64,000 bases of DNA. Origin: Eurosta solidaginis (Eukaryota; Arthropoda; Insecta; Diptera; Tephritidae). A model generated the notes under the pieces. The model saw only the letters and a program-made list of their open reading frames with translations. It ran no database searches and was not told where the DNA came from. Below are positions 22,366 to 34,497 of this stretch, in pieces. The stretch lies in the NCBI RefSeq assembly GCF_040869045.1, contig NC_090319.1:304346998-304410997 (forward strand), written 5' to 3'. Within the stretch, counting starts at the first letter, position 1, and each line of letters starts with the position of its first letter. Position numbers and translations under genes: made by a program.

Positions 22366-23215
22366 TTACTTTACTCTTGTTAGATTCGATATCGAGTGCC
22401 GTCCACCATATACTGCCGTATAGATCCAATGGACTATGCGTGGCTGGAGACCCCACCTTTTTCCGATTGCCGACTTACAAGCGTAGAGAGCCATTGTGGC
22501 TTTCCTGGATCGTTCCTCCACATTTCGCTTCCAGGCAAGCTTCCTGTCTAGAATAACTCTAAGACATTTAACCTCGGTAGAGAGTTTGATTTCCTTCCCG
22601 TTTAGGCACGGGAGGGTAAATTCCGGTATACTGCGTTTGCGGGTAAAAAACACCATCTCATTTTTTTCACTGCTGATGCTGAGTCCGCATTCCATAGACC
22701 AAGTGTTTGTTAGATTAAGAGCATTTTGCAAGAGTTCGCCAAGCACCGGAAGGTGTTTACCGGTAACTGTCCAGGCTATGTCGTCGGCATATGCAATGAC
22801 TTGGCATTCGGTGGGCTGTAGTATAGATAACAGACCGTTCACCGTCAGGTTCCATAGTAGAGGAGAAAGAACGCCCCCTGGGGGGTTCCTCTGTTGGTAT
22901 ACCTTATTAACGATGAGCTTCCCAGCTCACAGATAATGATTCTCTTCTTTAGAAGGAGCTCGACGAATTTCAAAAGAGGCTCTTCCACCCCTAGTGAACG
23001 TAGAGATTTTGTGACCGCTGCTGGATGAACGTTGTTGGGGCTCCTCCTATGTCGAGAAAGATACCCAGCGTAAATTCTTTAAAGGCAAGACCCTTCTCTA
23101 TCTTAGTTGTGATAGCATGTAGAGCTGTCTCTACGGATTTGCCCTTAGAGTAGGCGTGTTGGTTGTTGGAGATTAGTGCCTTATTTGCCGATCGTCTAAT
23201 GTAGGCGTCCAGCAA
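22366..23215 (-). pseudogene. Loa-type ORF2: reverse transcriptase domain, frameshifted
   Basis: The first segment (23215 down to about 23030) has NQHAYSKGKSVETALHAI and GIFLDIGGA, the first catalytic Asp. A shift follows, then GTPQGGVLSPLLWNLTVNGL and AYADDIAWTV carry the catalytic Asp pair, ending with WGLQPRIVHWIYTAV. The second segment is interrupted again near 22366. Confidence 0.85.
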
Positions 23216-23619
23216 TCGTTCTAGAACTTTTAGGAGGAAGGAGGTCAGACTTATTGGTCTGAAATCCTTTGGACTGTACCCCGATATCCTGCCTCCTTTG
23301 GGTATGAAGACTACCTTTGCCTTGGTCCATTCCGTGGGGATATAGACCAGGTTGAGGCAAGCCTTTTAGATTTTAGCTAGCAGCGGGCTTATAAGATCGC
23401 TTGCAGCTTGCAATTCAGCGGGAAATATTCCATCCGTTACGGAGATTTGAACGGTTCAAAGGACTTGATTGCCCAGATAACTCCTTTTTCGCTTACAATG
23501 TGGTCCAGGGGTTGAAATGGCCCTGGGTTAGATTGCGTGTTTAAGATGTATGGTTGAGATTTGCAGCCTGGAAAATGAGTGCTGATCAGGGTTTCCAGAA
23601 TTTCCGTACTAGAAGTGGC

Positions 23620-24850
23620 CTATTCTCCGCTCGTTGTGCGAATGCAGCTTGGAGGTATGGGGTTTTTGGAGAGGACCTTTCGTAGGCGATTGGCCTCTGA
23701 GACTTCTTCGATGTCATTGGTGAAGTTCTTCCAAGAGTCCCTTTTGGCCTTCTGAATTAACTTCTTAACAGATTTTAAGGCGTCCCTATAATGGGACCAG
23801 ATTCCCGTGCGCTTAGCCTCGTTAAAGAGTTTTCTGCTGTTTTTCCTCAGCTCGGAGATTTCTTGGTTCCACCAATAGGGTTTCTTTTTACCCCTCACCT
23901 TAATCTCCGGGCAGGCTACTGTGAAGGCAGCGTTACAAGATTTGGTGATAAGATCTACTGCTTCTTCTATTTTTGACGATGAGTCTAGCTCACCGAGAGA
24001 AGCAAATGTTGTGTCTAAAGGAGGCGCTTCATCAGTTGTTAGCGGTAGGCTTGGCCTACCGTGAGAAGCGTTCTTTAGGAGAGTAGAGGATAGGACTTTT
24101 TTATAAAGGTTCCAGTCCGTACGTCTCCTATTCCTGTAAGCCACCCTAGGCGGTGTACGCAAGAGCAGAGTGAAAATGATATAGATATGATCAGAGTAAG
24201 AGTTTTCGTTGTAAACTCTCCAATTTTTGACAAGGTCAGAGAATGCTCTAGAAACTAGAGTAACATCTAGAACCTCCTTCCCGTTTGAGGTGATGAAAGT
24301 TGGTTTGCCTCCAGAGTTGCATATACTTAGATTGTTACTTATAATAGAATCAAAAAGAGACTCACCCCTACTGTTAATATCGGTAGAGCCCCAAGCAGTA
24401 TGATGTGCATTAGCATCGGCCCCAATTATTATCGGGAACCCTTTACTGTGGGCCTCCCGTACCGCTTTGCAGAGCCGGTCCTGCACAGAAGTTGGGCGAT
24501 CGTGCGAGAGATATGCGGACATCAGCCGGATTGTTTGACCTTGTAGCTCGAGGCTAATACAGGTAAAGTCCTCGTCGCTAAAAAGAGATAGTAAAACAAA
24601 TACTAGATTTTTCTTTACTAGAATACAAGATCTGATTCTACCTGTCACGGGCGGTGTCACCAGCCGGTAGTCCTTAGAAAAGAGTCCACAGACCTTGCTG
24701 CCAACGACCCAAGGCTCCTGGACTAGAACGACGTCCTCATACGTTGTGCTGAGACGTAAGATTAGGGCAGCCGAGGTTGCCTTAGAGTGGTGCAGGTTTA
24801 TCTGCAGAACCTGTGCGCCCGTTACGGTTCGTTTGCGGCATCGACGTCCA
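23620..24850 (-). pseudogene. Loa-type ORF2: endonuclease domain and start of RT linker
   Basis: An open frame runs through LQINLHHSK, VLVQEPWVVG, GADANAHHTAWGS and YSDHIYI. These are the Asn, Glu, Asp/Asn and Asp-His catalytic blocks of an AP-like endonuclease, all intact. It continues into a linker with KPYWWNQEISELRKNSRKLF. The frame breaks at 23620, before the RT domain. Such enzymes nick genomic DNA to prime reverse transcription. Confidence 0.85.
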
Positions 24851-25217
24851 TCCTCTGCTGATCCGCATCGTCGGATGCCTCCTCTACGATAGTATCGTCG
24901 AATTCGGCATCCGACGGGTCGGATTCCAGCAGAAGCTGCTTGTCCATGCCCGTAAAGAACTGGTCCGCAAACTCAGATACCGAGAGTGTATCGCTCTCGT
25001 CATCTGGAGTGCTGCGTGCCAGTTCGATATCGGGCCCATGTCCACTCAAGGTGTTGCATGGGTCCGTGAGATTCGTTGTGGCGGTTGCGGGTTCGCTCGA
25101 GGCGGTATCCCCAATCACCAGATCCTCCGGCGCGGTGGCGGTCCCTACCCCAGTGCCATGGGCAGCAGATTCACTCGGGGTGTTTCTGTATGACCCCTCG
25201 CCCTGAGGTACATACAA

Positions 25218-25293
25218 AATTGCTAAGGTCATATGCAAATCCCACCATATTTTGCTAAATAAATTGCTAAGGTCATATGCAAATCGCACCATA
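25218..25293. repeat. Imperfect 42-bp tandem duplication
   Basis: AATTGCTAAGGTCATATGCA with its following AATC(C/G)CACCATAT occurs at 25218 and again at 25260. It abuts and partly overlaps the target duplication of the Loa element. Confidence 0.7.
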
Positions 25294-25339
25294 TCAGACC
25301 TAGAAAGTTTTTCATATCTATAAAGAGGGAAGTTTTAAG

Positions 25340-25440
25340 CCCCATGATTGACATGCTAACTCTACACTGCCTCCTGGCGTCACATGCATATAAATTAGGC
25401 ATCATGAATAACATCTGTTCGAAGTGCGGGCTGCAGGTTT
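25340..25440 (+). mobile_element. Short LINE C-terminal fragment
   Basis: The plus strand reads SHAYKLGIMNNICSKCGLQ, matching the SRAFKLGLVGG...CRKCGL region of the LINE remnant at 34960-35940. Only one zinc-binding block remains. Confidence 0.45.
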
Positions 25441-25469
25441 GGGATTTTACCGTTTGGTCATCAAACAAA

Positions 25470-26735
25470 CTCTGTTAACCCTACGAACACATTCAATCTA
25501 AGTGAGGTCCAGTTCAACCTAATATTACTTCTCAAAATAAGATTCAATGTACGGGATTGTCTGTTGCAACATTTTTACTACTAAACCGCCAAAGTAGTAT
25601 AGCGAAAATATATGTACATACTTACATATATATCTAACTTTATATGTATATATTTATAAAGTTACCAATGCATTTGTATTGAATTGAATGCATATATTTT
25701 TTTACAGTCAATTCGTTGCCACTGCCACTGCCATCACACCATCGTGGGGTGGTCAGATCAACAGCCAAGGCCGACGAGTTGCAAGCAGATCGCTACCTGA
25801 TCGCAAGAACTTTTATGCACGGCCTATGCAATTTGCAAGCAGCTTCGTGTGTCAATATAAAAAAGTGTCTCGTTTCTAATATGCAATGCAAATTATTTTA
25901 TTTATGTATAACAACATTTTAAATGAATTTATTCCAAAAGCCAATACCTTTTTCATGTGGTTGATGCTGTTGCGCATGAGCAATGCTTCAGGAGCGGTTC
26001 AAGTGCAACTCACCTTGGCCTCAGTGTATAGAATGTTATTACTTGTACTCGCTATATTATTAACAAGTCTTCAGCACACAAAACTGATTTAATAAATTTT
26101 ACTTACATCATAAAATGAAGTAATTAAAGTTACAAAACGTGTTCGGCTTAAATATTTCGCAGCAGTCATGCTTTTCACGCCACATTTTCTGCTACAGTAA
26201 CTGAAATCATTAATTACGAAAAAAAATATTTTATATAACTTGTTTCTTAAAGTTTTTTTTATTATTATTCAATTCTATAATTGTTCAAGGTTGGAATTCA
26301 AATACACAATAAAAATCTAATAATTCTTTGTTTTGCGGCTGTTACTTGCTCTCGTAAAAACCAATTGACGGCAAGCAAGTCGATATTACTTTGGTTTCGG
26401 TTTGTGGGTTGGGCTCGGTCATTTGCCAATGGGCAGTATTTGCGTGTACAAGAGGCAATCAATACATTTTATGAAGAAATGAAATTATAACAAATAGTAT
26501 TATAGGTGTATGTATATACAATTTTATTTATGCTATAAAGGCAGTTTTGCGCATATTATAAGCATAGACAAAGAAAAACTAATTACACTGAAAGCAAATA
26601 GGTGTTAAAATCAGCAGAATCACGAAATCTAACGAAATTTCTGAAAATTTGTATCCATCGCAAATAGCCTGTTGAGTGAGCTTTTGCACGAGTTATTGAG
26701 CCTGAATTATAAAACAATAGTCAAATCAATAAAAA
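25470..26735. other. Unique intron sequence
   Basis: AT-rich, with no gene or repeat recognised. Confidence 0.45.
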
Positions 26736-27265
26736 ACAATTAAGGACGGGACTGTCTTCGGCTGTGCCATCATGAATGGTGCTGAGAAATAATCTCATCC
26801 CACTCGTAATATCCGAATAATCAGCTATATAAGATGTATAATATATAGAGAACTGATGTACGCACACTTATGGTGTTTTCTTTTCTCGAAAAAATGTGCA
26901 ACATGAGGTGCACTCTTAAACTCTAACTTTTGAACTGGATCACCTAGAGCTATTCAAAATGACTCAATTTGTATGTAATTAGACCCCTTTTCTTATCTAT
27001 TGGAAATATTTTGTGAAAGCTACATACAAACTCACGACAGAGCTGAGAAAAACCAACAGGCCGACATTATTTTCAAAAATAAAACGCCAAAGTTTCAAAT
27101 ATCTTGTTGTCTGTTTGAGAGAGCTATCACAATGAATCACTAATCTGAACTATATATGACATATGCGTTAGTGTTTTATGAAATTTGAAGCTTCTAGTTG
27201 TTAAAATAGGGCAGAAAGGAGAAAGCTCCTTATCTGAAAAATCGGTTTATATGGGATATATGCTA

Positions 27266-28385
27266 TATATGGGGTATTCCATCCCATTTCGACCAATTTT
27301 GAACCCGACCCCTTTAGAATTGGCTGAAAGTTTTTCTTCTTTTTCTAGCTTACGAAAGACATTTTTCAGAATTTTTCAAATTTTTTCATCCAACTCAAAA
27401 AAAGTTATGAATTTTTAAGAAAAACACCGTTTTTGTTTTCAAAATGCTTTAACTTTTTCAAAAATTGACCGTTTGGGATCTTTTTTTTTTTAAATTTGTT
27501 TTTAAATGTACTTTTCACAAAAAATACAAAAAAATTTTTAAAGTTTTTTTTTTTAACTTTTTAGTTTTTCGAGATTTTTCGAATTTCGCCATTTTTTTTT
27601 TTTTCTCATAAAAAACTTCAATCAATTCTGCAATCATCCCCACTAATCCCGGAGTGGGCCGATTTTTTTTTATATTTTTTTTATTTAATTGAAGAAAAAA
27701 TTTTCAAAAATAAAAATTTTTTTTTATCAATTTTATTTATATAACAAAAAATGTAAGAAAATGATTTTTAAGTATTCTTTTCTTTATATATTATGGTAAT
27801 CTACGATTAAAATGACTCGCTTTCGCTGTCCAGCAACTGCATTAGGCCGGTATACACATACATTCGTATTCAATACTTATCTACGTTTATTAAAAATCAT
27901 TTTCTTACATTTTTTGTTATATAAATAAAATTGATAAAAATATATCAAAAATAAAATTTTTTTTTTTCAATTAAATAAAAAAAATATAAAAAAAAATCGG
28001 GCCACTCCGGGATTAGTGGGGATGATTGCAGAATTGATTTAAGTTTTTTATGAGAAAAAAAATGGCGAAATTCGAAAAATCTCGAAAAACTGAAAAATTA
28101 AAAAAAAACTTTAAAAATTTTTTTGTATTTTTTCCGAAAAGTACATTTAAAACCAAATTTAAAAAAAAAAGATCCCAAACGGTCAATTTTTGAAAAAGTT
28201 ATAGCATTTTGAAAACAAAAACGGTGTTTTTTTAAAAATTCATAATTTTTTTTGAGTTGGATGAAAAAATTTGAAAAAATTCTGAAAAACGTCTTTCGTA
28301 AGCTAGAAAAAGAAGAAAAACTTTCAGCCATTTCTAAAGGGGTCGGGTTCAAAATTGGTCGAAATGGGATGGAATACCCCATATA
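27266..28385. mobile_element. Foldback element: inverted repeat with arms of about 500 bp
   Basis: The left arm (27266 to about 27770) is the near-perfect reverse complement of the right arm (about 27892-28385), with roughly 120 bp between. The tips read TATATGGGGTATTCCATCCC. The host repeat resumes cleanly on either side within a TA-rich site, so the exact target duplication is ambiguous (TA or TATA). No coding capacity. The loop contains unrelated sequence (ATGACTCGCTTTCGCTGTCC). If transcribed within the pre-mRNA it would form a long RNA duplex. Confidence 0.88.
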
Positions 28386-28907
28386 CAACTGATCTCTATA
28401 AATGTTTTAGACAAGAATATTTGCTACATACGTAAGCAGTTGTTGTAATTTGAAGCTTCTAGCTGTTATAGTGGGGCAGAAATTACGAAAAGTTTCTTAT
28501 CTGAACCATCGGTTGTATGGGATACATAATATACATATATACGACCGATCCATACAATTTTTTTAGACAGCAATGAAGGCACTACACTGTATGATATATA
28601 CGTAACAATTTGGTGAAACTTTAAGCTTCTAGCAGTTAAAATGGGGCAAAACTTGCGGAAAGTTTTTTTTTATCTGCAGAATCGGTTGTGGGGACATATG
28701 CCATAAACACGACCGCCCTCTTCGATTTTTTCAGAAAAAAATATATGCTATATACGAAAGCATATTTTGAAATTTAAAGCTTCTAGCTGTTAAAACTTTG
28801 ACAGAAATTAGGAAAAGTTTCTTATCTGAAAAATTGGTTTTATGGGATATACGCTATATATACGGCCGATATACATAATTTTTTCAGACAACAATAAATG
28901 ATATATA

Positions 28908-29977
28908 CAGTGGTACATATTCCTTTAAACGCACTGTTAATTCTTATTTTACCACTTTGGCTTTCTTTTGTTTATGCATTCATAACAATAACTTCTAGCG
29001 CATATTCTTTGTCCATCTAACGGGAGCTTGAATTGCCTAAAAACCCTGTTTTCGTTGTTGCTGTTGCACTCTTGTCATCACATATTCAAAAATACTACTA
29101 CGAACAGGTGCATATTCGTTTAAACGCAGCTACTTTATTTTTAAATATTTATTCATTTATTAAGCTTTTAGCAATTAATTGGTCCTCCATTTTTATTAAT
29201 GGCTTCATATATTCGAATTGGCTAAATTTTGTAACGGCATATTGCTTAAATCTTCCCAAGCTTCTTTAATATCCAACTTCAACACTAATGGAGTCCTGTA
29301 GAGGTGTTCTTGGACCTGTTGTCCATAAATTTTGCTCTAAAAAGTTCTTCTGCCGGTTTCGAATCGGGACTGCATGCAGGCCACTTCATAAGTGGAATGT
29401 TGTGTTCTGCAAGCCATTTCAAAGACCCATTAGAAACATGAATGGCAGCGTTATCCTGTTGAAAAATGCTCTCTTCATCCATTTTGTCATCTGAAAATCA
29501 AACGAGAACATCGTCCAAGAACTCGCTATAAACTTTCGAGCTCATTTTAGGGGGTGCGAGGCATTTGTTGTTTTTCCTCTCGATGAAAATGCCACCCACA
29601 CCATAACGCTGTCACCGCCATAGTGTTTTATTAACAAACAGACGTCATTGTTACGCACAATGGTGTGGGCGGCATTTTCGTCGAGAGGAAAAGCAAAAAA
29701 TGCCTCGCACTCCCTAAAATGAGCTCGAAAGTTTATAAGAAGTTCTTGGACGATGCTCTCGTTTGATTTTCAGATGACAAAATGAATGAAGAAGTATTTT
29801 TGAATATGTGATGATAAGAGTACAACAACAACGAAGACAAGTTTTTTAGCCAATTCAAATTTCCGTTAGATGGACAAAGAATATGCGCTAGAATTTTTTG
29901 TTATGAATGCATAAACAAAAGAAAGCCAAAGTGGTAAATTTAAATTTAAGAGTCCGTTTAAACGAATATGTACCACG
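28908..29977. mobile_element. Tc1-like transposon remnant with long terminal inverted repeats
   Basis: The termini are inverted repeats of about 185-190 bp (28908-29097 and 29793-29977) beginning CAGTGGTACATATTC, flanked by TA (28906-28907; 29978-29979). A third copy of the tip lies inside at 29105, followed by transposase sequence on the minus strand. 29489-29605 is repeated in inverted order at about 29665-29785. It is a rearranged, dead derivative. Confidence 0.8.
29285..29482 (-). pseudogene. Tc1/mariner transposase fragment
   Basis: Reads FQQDNAAIHVSNGSLKWLAE and LMKWPACSPDSKPAEELF. This matches the QQDNAxxHxS...WPAxSPDLNPIENLW region of Tc1-family transposases, which includes the second catalytic Asp of the DDE triad. 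DLNPIENLW has decayed to DSKPAEELF. Upstream transposase sequence continues in broken frames to about 29600 (VMVW-like). Confidence 0.85.
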
Positions 29978-30660
29978 TACGTAAGCATCTGATGAAATTT
30001 GCAGCTTCTAGCTGTTAAACGGCGACAAAAATTACGAAAAGTTTTTATCTGAATAATTTGTTGTAAGGGATGTATAATATACATACGACCGATCCATAAA
30101 TTTCTTTATACAAAAATGAATGCCCCATACGTAAGCATTTGGTGAAAGTAGACGCTTCTACTTTCTTCTTCTTCTTCTTATCTGAACAATCGGTTGTACG
30201 GGATATATAAAAAACAGTGAATGCCCTATACATAAATATTTGGGGAACTTGGAAGCCTCTAGCTGTAAAAATGGGGCAAAAATTACGAAAAGCTTCTTAT
30301 CTCATCAAACGGTTGTGGGGGATATATGCTATTTATACGATCGATCTCTTCAAGTTTTTTCAGACAACAATATATACGAAAGCATATTGTGAAATTTGAA
30401 GCTTCAATCTGATAATTTGTGATAGATATGACAAAACTCCATTTTTCTGAAAAATCGGTTGTGTGGGGGATATATGCTATAGTGATCGGATTTGGACGGT
30501 TCCGACAAATAACTAATCGGATACCTAAATATAACCGCTCAACTACTATAATCAAGATGTATCAAAAGTTACAAGTTTGCGCTCAAACAGGCAGACGGAC
30601 ATGGCTAAATCAACTCAGCTCGTAATCCTGTTAACTTATTGGCGGATATATCTCTTCTTC

Positions 30661-31739
30661 TTTAAGGACTGACAATTTATGGTCACATGAACAAAGTGTG
30701 AGTTCCGCACGGAGGGGTATCTAGTGAATAGTGTACATACCCCAAAACCCATCTGCAAAGCGAACGGATCAAACCGTATGTTTTAAGTTGTATAGAAACT
30801 AAGTTCAACTCAATGCTTTTTTTTTAAAGAACGCAATATACACATCTAACGTACATAAATATTTATTCAGTCATAAAGATTTAAACAGATCAAATGGCAT
30901 TTTTTAATTTTAGAACTAGTAAATGTATATTTCATTCATATTTTGACTTTTTGGTGTCATATGTTTTGACTGAGTTTTACTACAGCTAATGCAACCACTT
31001 TTCTATGTCATATTTTTTAAAAGCGTTACAAGCAAAAAGGCTTTTTCTTTTTTCATGGCATAGCATGGAATATACACTGAAGGCTGGAAACACAAACCAT
31101 TGCACACACCTGCAACTCTTTAAGCGGTGATCAAATTTGTAAAAGACTCTGGCTCAAATCAGTTTCATAAAAGTTTTCGGGATACAGTATTCCAACTTTT
31201 TAACAGTAATTTTGAAAAAAAGTAACCAGCTCGTCTAGATCACATGGTATCCTTCGACCAGGAGTGCGAAATCCCGAAAAGTTGAGGTTTTAGTTTTGAA
31301 GAAATGTTGGTCATCATAATATAACAATATATATAAAAAAATATATATATAAATATAACAATGAATTAAAAAGCTACTTTTTTTTAGAGAAATAACCGTG
31401 CTTTTAATTTAAGCAAGCTTGATTTATGAATTACCCCACTGTGCTCAGTGTGCGTAAGTTTATCTTTAAAATTAGCTTATGCATTTGCATAATATTGACA
31501 GTTGTTCGCTGTTGAAATTGGTGTGGTGTTGTTTGATTAGTTGAGAGCCTCTGTTTGTTTCAGTATTTGTATTTCTGACATGAGACCAACAGTTTCTCTT
31601 CTGTTGAAATTGCAAAACCCATTTGCTCGCGGTTAAATTAACGAACAACAAATCTAACTTGTTGATTTTACCACCGTTATTACGGTGCACACTGATCGTA
31701 TTTAGGTATTGGAAGTTTCTGCTTTAGAGTTCTATAAGG
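30661..31739. other. No recognisable feature
   Basis: AT-rich intron sequence with a TATATA run near 31327. Confidence 0.45.
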
Positions 31740-32660
31740 CTTTGTCTTTACCTTCTATAAAAAATAGTTGAAATTTTGGTCTAAATTTTAAACTTTTTTG
31801 TCTACATATATGACCAAATTTATTTTGTAGAAAATGTAGACTTTGCAATGCATAAAAAGAAACGAGCTCAAAGGACTGCTTTGAATTGAAACGTTTTGGT
31901 TTAAATTTTAGTCCCGAAATTTTCCATATTTCAAATCAAGAAACACTAATCTTAAATTATTTCGGTTTAGATTAACAACTTAATTGTTTAAATATGAAAC
32001 CACCAAATACGAAAGTTGAAGCATTTCTGTTTGCTTTTTCAACCTTTGATTGTATACTTGGAATCTTCAAAACTTTTAGACCCAAAATGGTCTGTATTTT
32101 AAACCACAGAATTTGCGGTTAAAACTTATCGGTTTGAACTTATATGCCGTGCCACGGCTTACATTATAAACTTTTTTGGTTGAAAATACAAGTAAAAGAT
32201 TTTAAATATGTTATAACTTACATAGTTCTATTCTAGCTTAGAAACCAATATTTTTGAAATTTATGGACTAAAACTTAAACCCAAAGATGTTAAAAGTTGG
32301 ATTCATACTCAAAAAGTATATAATAAAGGGCAAACAAATTTAAAAACGTGCTAGGGGTAGAACTGTTTTGTTTCAATTTTAAACCTTTCGTCGAAATTGA
32401 AAATTTTCAAGTGTTTGGACTTAAATAAAAGCAAAAAATCTTAGGCATTGCTCAAAACTTGAAAAATGGTTAAAATCATCAATAAATTTTGCTAGGATTA
32501 AAAAAAAAAACTAAAATTTTTGACCGTGTATCTACATTTAATGCATAATAAAACCTGCAGAAGGTAAAAAAATTACTAGTTCTAACAATTCCAAATGTTT
32601 TGTACATAAATTCGAAACTTAAAGCCCAAAATAGATAACCACAAATTTTGCAAACAGCGC
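31740..32660. repeat. Cryptically repetitive AT-rich stretch
   Basis: Variants of TTTTGGTTTAAATTTTAGAC recur on both strands without a fixed period. No homology recognised. Confidence 0.4.
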
Positions 32661-33539
32661 TGCTAATTTTGTTGTTACTCTTTTGCTTTCTAAACACATC
32701 AGCAACGTCATCTATCTGGATGCCCCATGCAGCTACCTATATCAAAGCTTGAACTTTATGTTCTGAACTCATTAATTATAGATGGCTTGTAACGAAGTTT
32801 AATTTTCATATCTAATCCAAATTTTATTAATTAAAAATTTTACATTGTTAATACACAAAACGCCATAAATGACGAATATATATTTGCTAATTATACATTT
32901 TATTCTGTGCTTCTTTCGGGTTGTCATTAGCAACATTGTTGTGGGGTAGCAATTTTTTTTAATAGATCATGCAGCGCTCTGCACTGATACATGTTCTCTT
33001 CGAAATGTAAACCAGAGCGCAAGTTCAACTAGCTCAAAAGATAGAATTTGAGAAATCAACATGAGAGTAAAATTTTTTCCAGAAAAGGAAACGCTTTCAG
33101 TTAAGTGCTAACTTACAATTAATGTCTCGGTCCTCAAGTTATTTGCGAGCTGCATAAATCGCGCAGTTGAAACATACGACAGTTTAATACGAATATTAAC
33201 AACGTACTTCACACAACTAAGTTTTTCTTAAAGCTATAGGGTGAGAATAATAATGCATATCAGAAGTATCTATACCGCCAGAAGTTGTTCAAGAATTCTC
33301 ACCTGCCCTTGCTTAGTAACTGTCCAGCACGCAGGTTTTTTAAGTCTCAATGCGGTTTGTGCTGATGTTCGGAGTGTTCACAACACAATAGGATGCAGGC
33401 TGACGCTCCTACTTTCTGTGGGCTGATTTGGCTTTTTCGTAAAGCTTCCCACAGCTCTGTGTAGCCACAAAGCGTACGTCACAATCTTCACTTAACTTTT
33501 GATAGATTTGGATATAATTTAGAATAATGACCACAGCAT
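32661..33539. other. No recognisable feature
   Basis: Ordinary intron sequence; short open frames here have no support. Confidence 0.4.
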
Positions 33540-33720
33540 AGCGGGTGGCAGCATATTTTTCTATCTGTACACATCAGCCTCGAGAAGTAGAGGCGGGATC
33601 ATCTGACATACTGAAGCCGAATTCTATGGAGCCCGCTCTGACGTTGTTAAAAGCGATTCCACGTCAACAAAGGCAGCCAGAGTAAATTATTTCAGCAGAA
33701 GGTTTGCTTGCGACGTCGTA
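33540..33720 (-). mobile_element. Possible LINE reverse-transcriptase scrap
   Basis: The minus strand, combining two frames, gives FVDVE followed by AFNNVRAGSIEFGF. This resembles the FLDIEGAFNNV block around the first catalytic Asp of Jockey-type reverse transcriptases. Short and frame-broken. Confidence 0.35.
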
Positions 33721-33970
33721 ACAAAAAATTGATAAGCTTAGTTAAAACATCGGTGGCGCTATAGACTGGAGCTCTGAAAGATATGTATTTGAAAATATGT
33801 GCGGCTTTAAAAAAAATTTATATATAATGTTCTATTTAGCGCTCGATATTTATTTAAATTTTTCTTTTGTATACCAGTGCTGTCTATTTTTTATGCATTT
33901 GGCTATCATTCGAAACATATGTAGACTAAAAAACAAGTTGAAGTTGTCGGTACTCGCACCGAGACTCGCG

Positions 33971-34497
33971 TAAATTTTTTTATACTCAGCTGAGCAGAGC
34001 TCACAGAGTATATTAATTTTATTCGCATAACGGTACCCCGTAACGGCATAAACTAATCGATATAGATATATTAAAATGATCTGAGCGAAAAAAGAAATTA
34101 ATTTAGCCATGTCCGTCCGTCCGTCTGTCTGTCCGTAAACACGATAACTTGAGTAAATTTTAAGGTATCCTAGTGAAATTTGGTATGTAAGTTCCTGGGC
34201 ACTCATCTCAGATCGCTATTTAAAATGAACAAAATCGGACTATAACCACGCCCACATTTCGATATCGGAAATTTCGAAAAACCGAAAAAGTGCGATAATT
34301 CATTACCAAAGACGGATAAAGCGATGAAACTAGGTAGGTGGGTTGACCTTATGATGCAGAATAGAAAATTAGTAAAATTTTGGACAATGTGCGTGGCACC
34401 GCCCAATTTTAAAAGAAGATAATTTAAAAGTTTTGCAAGTTGTAATTTGGCAGCTGAGTATCTAATTTGCGGTTGCACCCAAACTTAGCCTTCCTTA
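33971..34497 (+). repeat. Dispersed repeat, family A, short copy
   Basis: Opens with a nested hairpin (33981-34012; outer stem TATACTC/GAGTATA, inner TGAGC/GCTCA). It has TTAGCCATGTCCGTCCGTCC at about 34104 and ATAACCACGCCCACATTTCG at about 34243. It closes with a decayed hairpin (TTGCGGTTGCACCCAAACTT) and CCTTCCTTACT. About 0.5 kb, one module. Confidence 0.75.

Larger units (their letters stand above)
21064..25212 (-). mobile_element. Loa-clade LINE, 4.1 kb, with 13-bp target duplication
   Basis: Direct repeats TACAAAATTGCTA flank it (21051-21063 and 25213-25225). Reading on the minus strand from 25212: an acidic, Ser/Thr-rich ORF1 C-terminal segment ending at 24819, then an ORF2 with apurinic endonuclease, reverse transcriptase, RNase H and a C-terminal Cys/His motif. 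The order, the RNase H and the WGLQPRIVHWIYTAV block are typical of the Loa/Bilbo group. The 3' end is (CCTAA)3 at 21064-21078 on the complement. Several frame breaks make it inactive. Confidence 0.88.
26736..30660 (+). repeat. Dispersed repeat, family B, expanded and invaded
   Basis: Starts with AACAATTAAGGACGGGACTG and half of the terminal hairpin (TGTCTTCGGCTGTGCC, right arm lost). It ends with GCAGACGGACATGGCTAAAT at about 30590. Between are at least seven diverged units of about 150-170 bp, each with GCTTCTAGCTGTTAAAAT, a CTTATCTGAA.AATCGGTTGT block and a GATATATGCTATA block (unit markers near 27188, 28452, 28621, 28777, 30000, 30249, 30399). A foldback element and a Tc1-like remnant have inserted into it. 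The right boundary is approximate. Confidence 0.7.
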
